From Candidatus Hydrogenedentota bacterium (GTDB lineage: Bacteria > UBA8481 > J006), in contig RFFU01000139.1 of assembly GCA_003697085.1 (NCBI GenBank), forward strand, positions 1 to 6,307: a DNA stretch of 6,307 nucleotides, given 5' to 3'. The notes beneath the pieces were generated by a model that was given only the letters and a program-made list of their open reading frames with translations, did no database searches and had not been told where the DNA came from. Shown here piece by piece: positions 4,800 through 6,307 of the stretch (positions within the stretch are counted from its first letter, which is position 1; each line of letters starts with the position of its first letter). The position numbers and the translations under genes are program-made.

Positions 4800-6158
4800 T
4801 CAGGCCTCATTCCTCATCTCCGTCAGCATCGAGAAGAGTTCGGCCGCCAGGCGTGAATGGCGCAGTTTCTTGAAGGCGCGGGATTCGATCTGACGGACCC
4901 GTTCGCGCGTGATTCCCATCATCTGCCCCACCTCCTCAAGCGTGTGTTCCGGACTGCCGTTCAGCCCGAAACGCAGCTGAAGAATTCTGCGCTCTTTTTC
5001 GTTCAGAGTCGATAACATTTTTTGAAGATGCTCGGAAAAGGCCAGGGAAAGCACGGTCCGGTAGGGCGAGACGGCGCTGGTGTCCTCGACGAGATCAGCC
5101 AAAGAAGATTCCTGCGCGCTGGCCAGCGGGGCCTCCAACGACGACGGCTCTTGGGCGACCTTCATAATCTCGAGAAGACGCGGTTCCGAGATATCGAGTT
5201 CCTCGGCCATCTCCCTCAAGGTCGGTTCCCGCCCGAGCCGCTGGGAGATCTTTCTGGAGACGCGGATCCAACGATTGATCGAATCGGCCATATGAACCGG
5301 AACGCGGATGAGACGTCCCTGGTCGGCGATGGCGCGGCGCACCGCCTGGCGGATCCACCACGAGGCGTACGTCGAGAATTTATACCCCATCCGGTAATCA
5401 AAGCGCTCGATCGCGCGGATCAAACCGAGATTTCCCTCGTTGATCAGATCGAGCAGATGAAGACCATGTGAGGTGTAGCGCCGAGCGATGGAGATGACGA
5501 GCCGGAGGTTGCTCTCGATCAACCTCCGTTGCGCCTCGGCGAACTTGTGCTCTTCCTTCACTAAACGACGCGCCAATGGAACGAGATCCTTCTTGCGCCG
5601 GCCCGGAATCCGCGGAGGAGGCTCTTCGCCGGCGATCGCGGGATCAGGATGATAACGCCTCAACTCCGCGGCGCTCATCCCCGCTTTCTCCAGAATCCGC
5701 GCGATCTTTTGGCGGCTTTCCAATACGATCTTTCCGTATTTCTTCTCCTCCGCGTGGGTCAGAAGGGGTATTCGACTGACGTCCCGTATGTAGATTTGCA
5801 AGGGATCCTGGGAGGCGGCAAGCGGTTTGGAGGCGGATTCCCGTTCGCCGCCGAGATCGGTCACCGAGATGCCGTCCGCCGCCAACGCCTCCTCGATCCG
5901 AGCCACCTGCGCCGGGTCGGCGTTCGGCTCGTCCCCCGCCGCAACCTCCAACAGCAACTCGGCGTCGATTCGGTTGTCCACGATTGCGTCATTGAGCGAA
6001 TTCCGCAACGCCTCCGGCAAGGAAGCCAATCCCCGCTTCGAGGAACGCCGCCGCTTTCGCGCTCTTGCCGAGGGACTCCTCTTCGTCCCCCGCCGCGCGC
6101 GTCTCTTTCCGTCCTGCTTTCGCGTCTCTCTCGCGCCTCTCTCTTTCTTCGCGCTCAT
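4800..6158 (-). CDS. RpoD/SigA-like sigma-70 family RNA polymerase sigma factor
   Basis: This 452-residue sigma factor directs RNA polymerase to promoters. A very basic tail (about residues 1-43) comes first. A region 1.1-like stretch follows (about 48-105), then region 1.2 (about 117-145, [17 protein letters not shown]), a spacer rich in Pro and charged residues (about 150-207), region 2 (about 212-282, [17 protein letters not shown] and [14 protein letters not shown]), region 3 (about 291-368), and region 4 (about 378-440, with [20 protein letters not shown] as its helix-turn-helix). Regions 2.4 and 4.2 are of the primary or group 2 type, so it should read promoters of the -35/-10 class. 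The company of a LuxR-type regulator and two CRP-fold proteins, with no dnaG or rpsU nearby, makes a group 2 (RpoS-like) role as plausible as the main sigma, so I give no symbol. The ATG is backed by AAGGAGG 11 nt upstream. Confidence 0.95.
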   Translation of the reverse strand: MSAKKERGARETRKQDGKRRARRGTKRSPSARARKRRRSSKRGLASLPEALRNSLNDAIVDNRIDAELLLEVAAGDEPNADPAQVARIEEALAADGISVTDLGGERESASKPLAASQDPLQIYIRDVSRIPLLTHAEEKKYGKIVLESRQKIARILEKAGMSAAELRRYHPDPAIAGEEPPPRIPGRRKKDLVPLARRLVKEEHKFAEAQRRLIESNLRLVISIARRYTSHGLHLLDLINEGNLGLIRAIERFDYRMGYKFSTYASWWIRQAVRRAIADQGRLIRVPVHMADSINRWIRVSRKISQRLGREPTLREMAEELDISEPRLLEIMKVAQEPSSLEAPLASAQESSLADLVEDTSAVSPYRTVLSLAFSEHLQKMLSTLNEKERRILQLRFGLNGSPEHTLEEVGQMMGITRERVRQIESRAFKKLRHSRLAAELFSMLTEMRNEA

Positions 6159-6161
6159 TTC

Positions 6162-6307
6162 CTACGGAACCTCCTTCATCCTCAAGGCCATAATAGCCGC
6201 TTGGGTCCGATCCTGCACCCCCAGTTTTCTCAATAAAGCCGTGATGTGATTCTTCACGGTCCCCTCGGAAAGACAGAGCGTGTCGGAGATTTCTTTGTTC
6301 GAAAGTC
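6162..6307 (-). CDS. LuxR/NarL-type response regulator, C-terminal end (partial)
   Basis: Only the last 47 codons and the TAG stop (6164-6162) are inside the window; the 5' part lies beyond 6307. The visible peptide starts LSNKEISDTL, continues CLSEGTVKNHI, LLRKLGV and QDRTQAAI, and ends MALRMKEVP. This is the classic GerE/LuxR helix-turn-helix: the LSNKEI helix, the recognition helix SEGTVKNH, and the KLGVxDRTQA dimerisation helix of the NarL/FixJ family. In full-length members this domain follows a phospho-acceptor receiver domain and binds promoter DNA after phosphorylation by a sensor kinase. The receiver cannot be seen here, so a non-receiver LuxR protein is possible. The stop lies 3 nt before the sigma factor start, and the sigma factor's ribosome binding site falls inside this gene's last codons, so the two are very probably co-transcribed. 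Confidence 0.9.
   Translation of the reverse strand, partial: LSNKEISDTLCLSEGTVKNHITALLRKLGVQDRTQAAIMALRMKEVP
6170..6176 (-). promoter_or_regulatory. Ribosome binding site of the sigma factor gene, inside the upstream gene
   Basis: The minus strand reads AAGGAGG here, 11 nt before the ATG at 6158-6156. It lies in the last codons of the LuxR-type gene. This supports the 6158 start and suggests translational coupling across the 3-nt gap. Confidence 0.7.

Noticed and set aside
4775-4802. Small CCGGA/TCCGG inverted repeat between the sigma and TPR-protein genes
   Set aside because: The stem is only 5 bp, partly overlaps the ribosome binding site and has no T-run; it is probably incidental in GC-rich DNA.

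Overview
The window is GC-rich bacterial DNA. All seven genes I can support lie on the minus strand, so transcription runs from the high-coordinate end to the low-coordinate end. The housekeeping-like sigma-70 factor, the NarL/FixJ-type regulator and the thioredoxin/CcmH-like chemistry indicate a bacterium. The exported thiol-redox protein would suit a diderm. I cannot assign a phylum. The short degenerate repeats between genes remind me of those in poorly cultured environmental lineages, but that is memory, not a measurement.

Upstream block (6307 to 3511), regulation. It holds the last 47 codons of a LuxR-type response regulator, then a 452-residue RpoD-like sigma factor with an Arg/Lys-rich N-terminal tail, then a cyclic-nucleotide-binding-fold protein with a TPR-like tail and no DNA-binding domain, then a complete CRP/FNR-type regulator with a C-terminal helix-turn-helix. 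Gaps are 3 and 27 nt, followed by an ATGA overlap, so this reads as one operon for signal sensing and promoter choice.

Spacer (3510 to 3102). It holds no credible gene. It is a composite repeat tract that is almost all purine on the plus strand: CACGGAA-type units alternate with G/A-rich blocks and a run of period-6 units. An RNA made from the minus strand here would be C/U-rich and G-poor. A GC hairpin followed by TTTT sits just before the next ATG.

Downstream block (3101 to 311), redox and transport. A TlpA-like thioredoxin domain (WCGPC) is fused to a C-terminal Cys-rich CcmH/PCYCGC-like domain. Its likely signal anchor lies just upstream in another frame, which suggests a one-base frameshift. 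A 43-nt hairpin starts at its stop codon. An ABC ATPase and an ABC-2-type permease follow, overlapping by ATGA. The likely theme is extracytoplasmic thiol or cytochrome-c-type chemistry beside an ABC transporter, but the substrate cannot be read from the sequence. A perfect 8-bp hairpin follows the permease, and positions 1-266 hold only short palindromic repeats.
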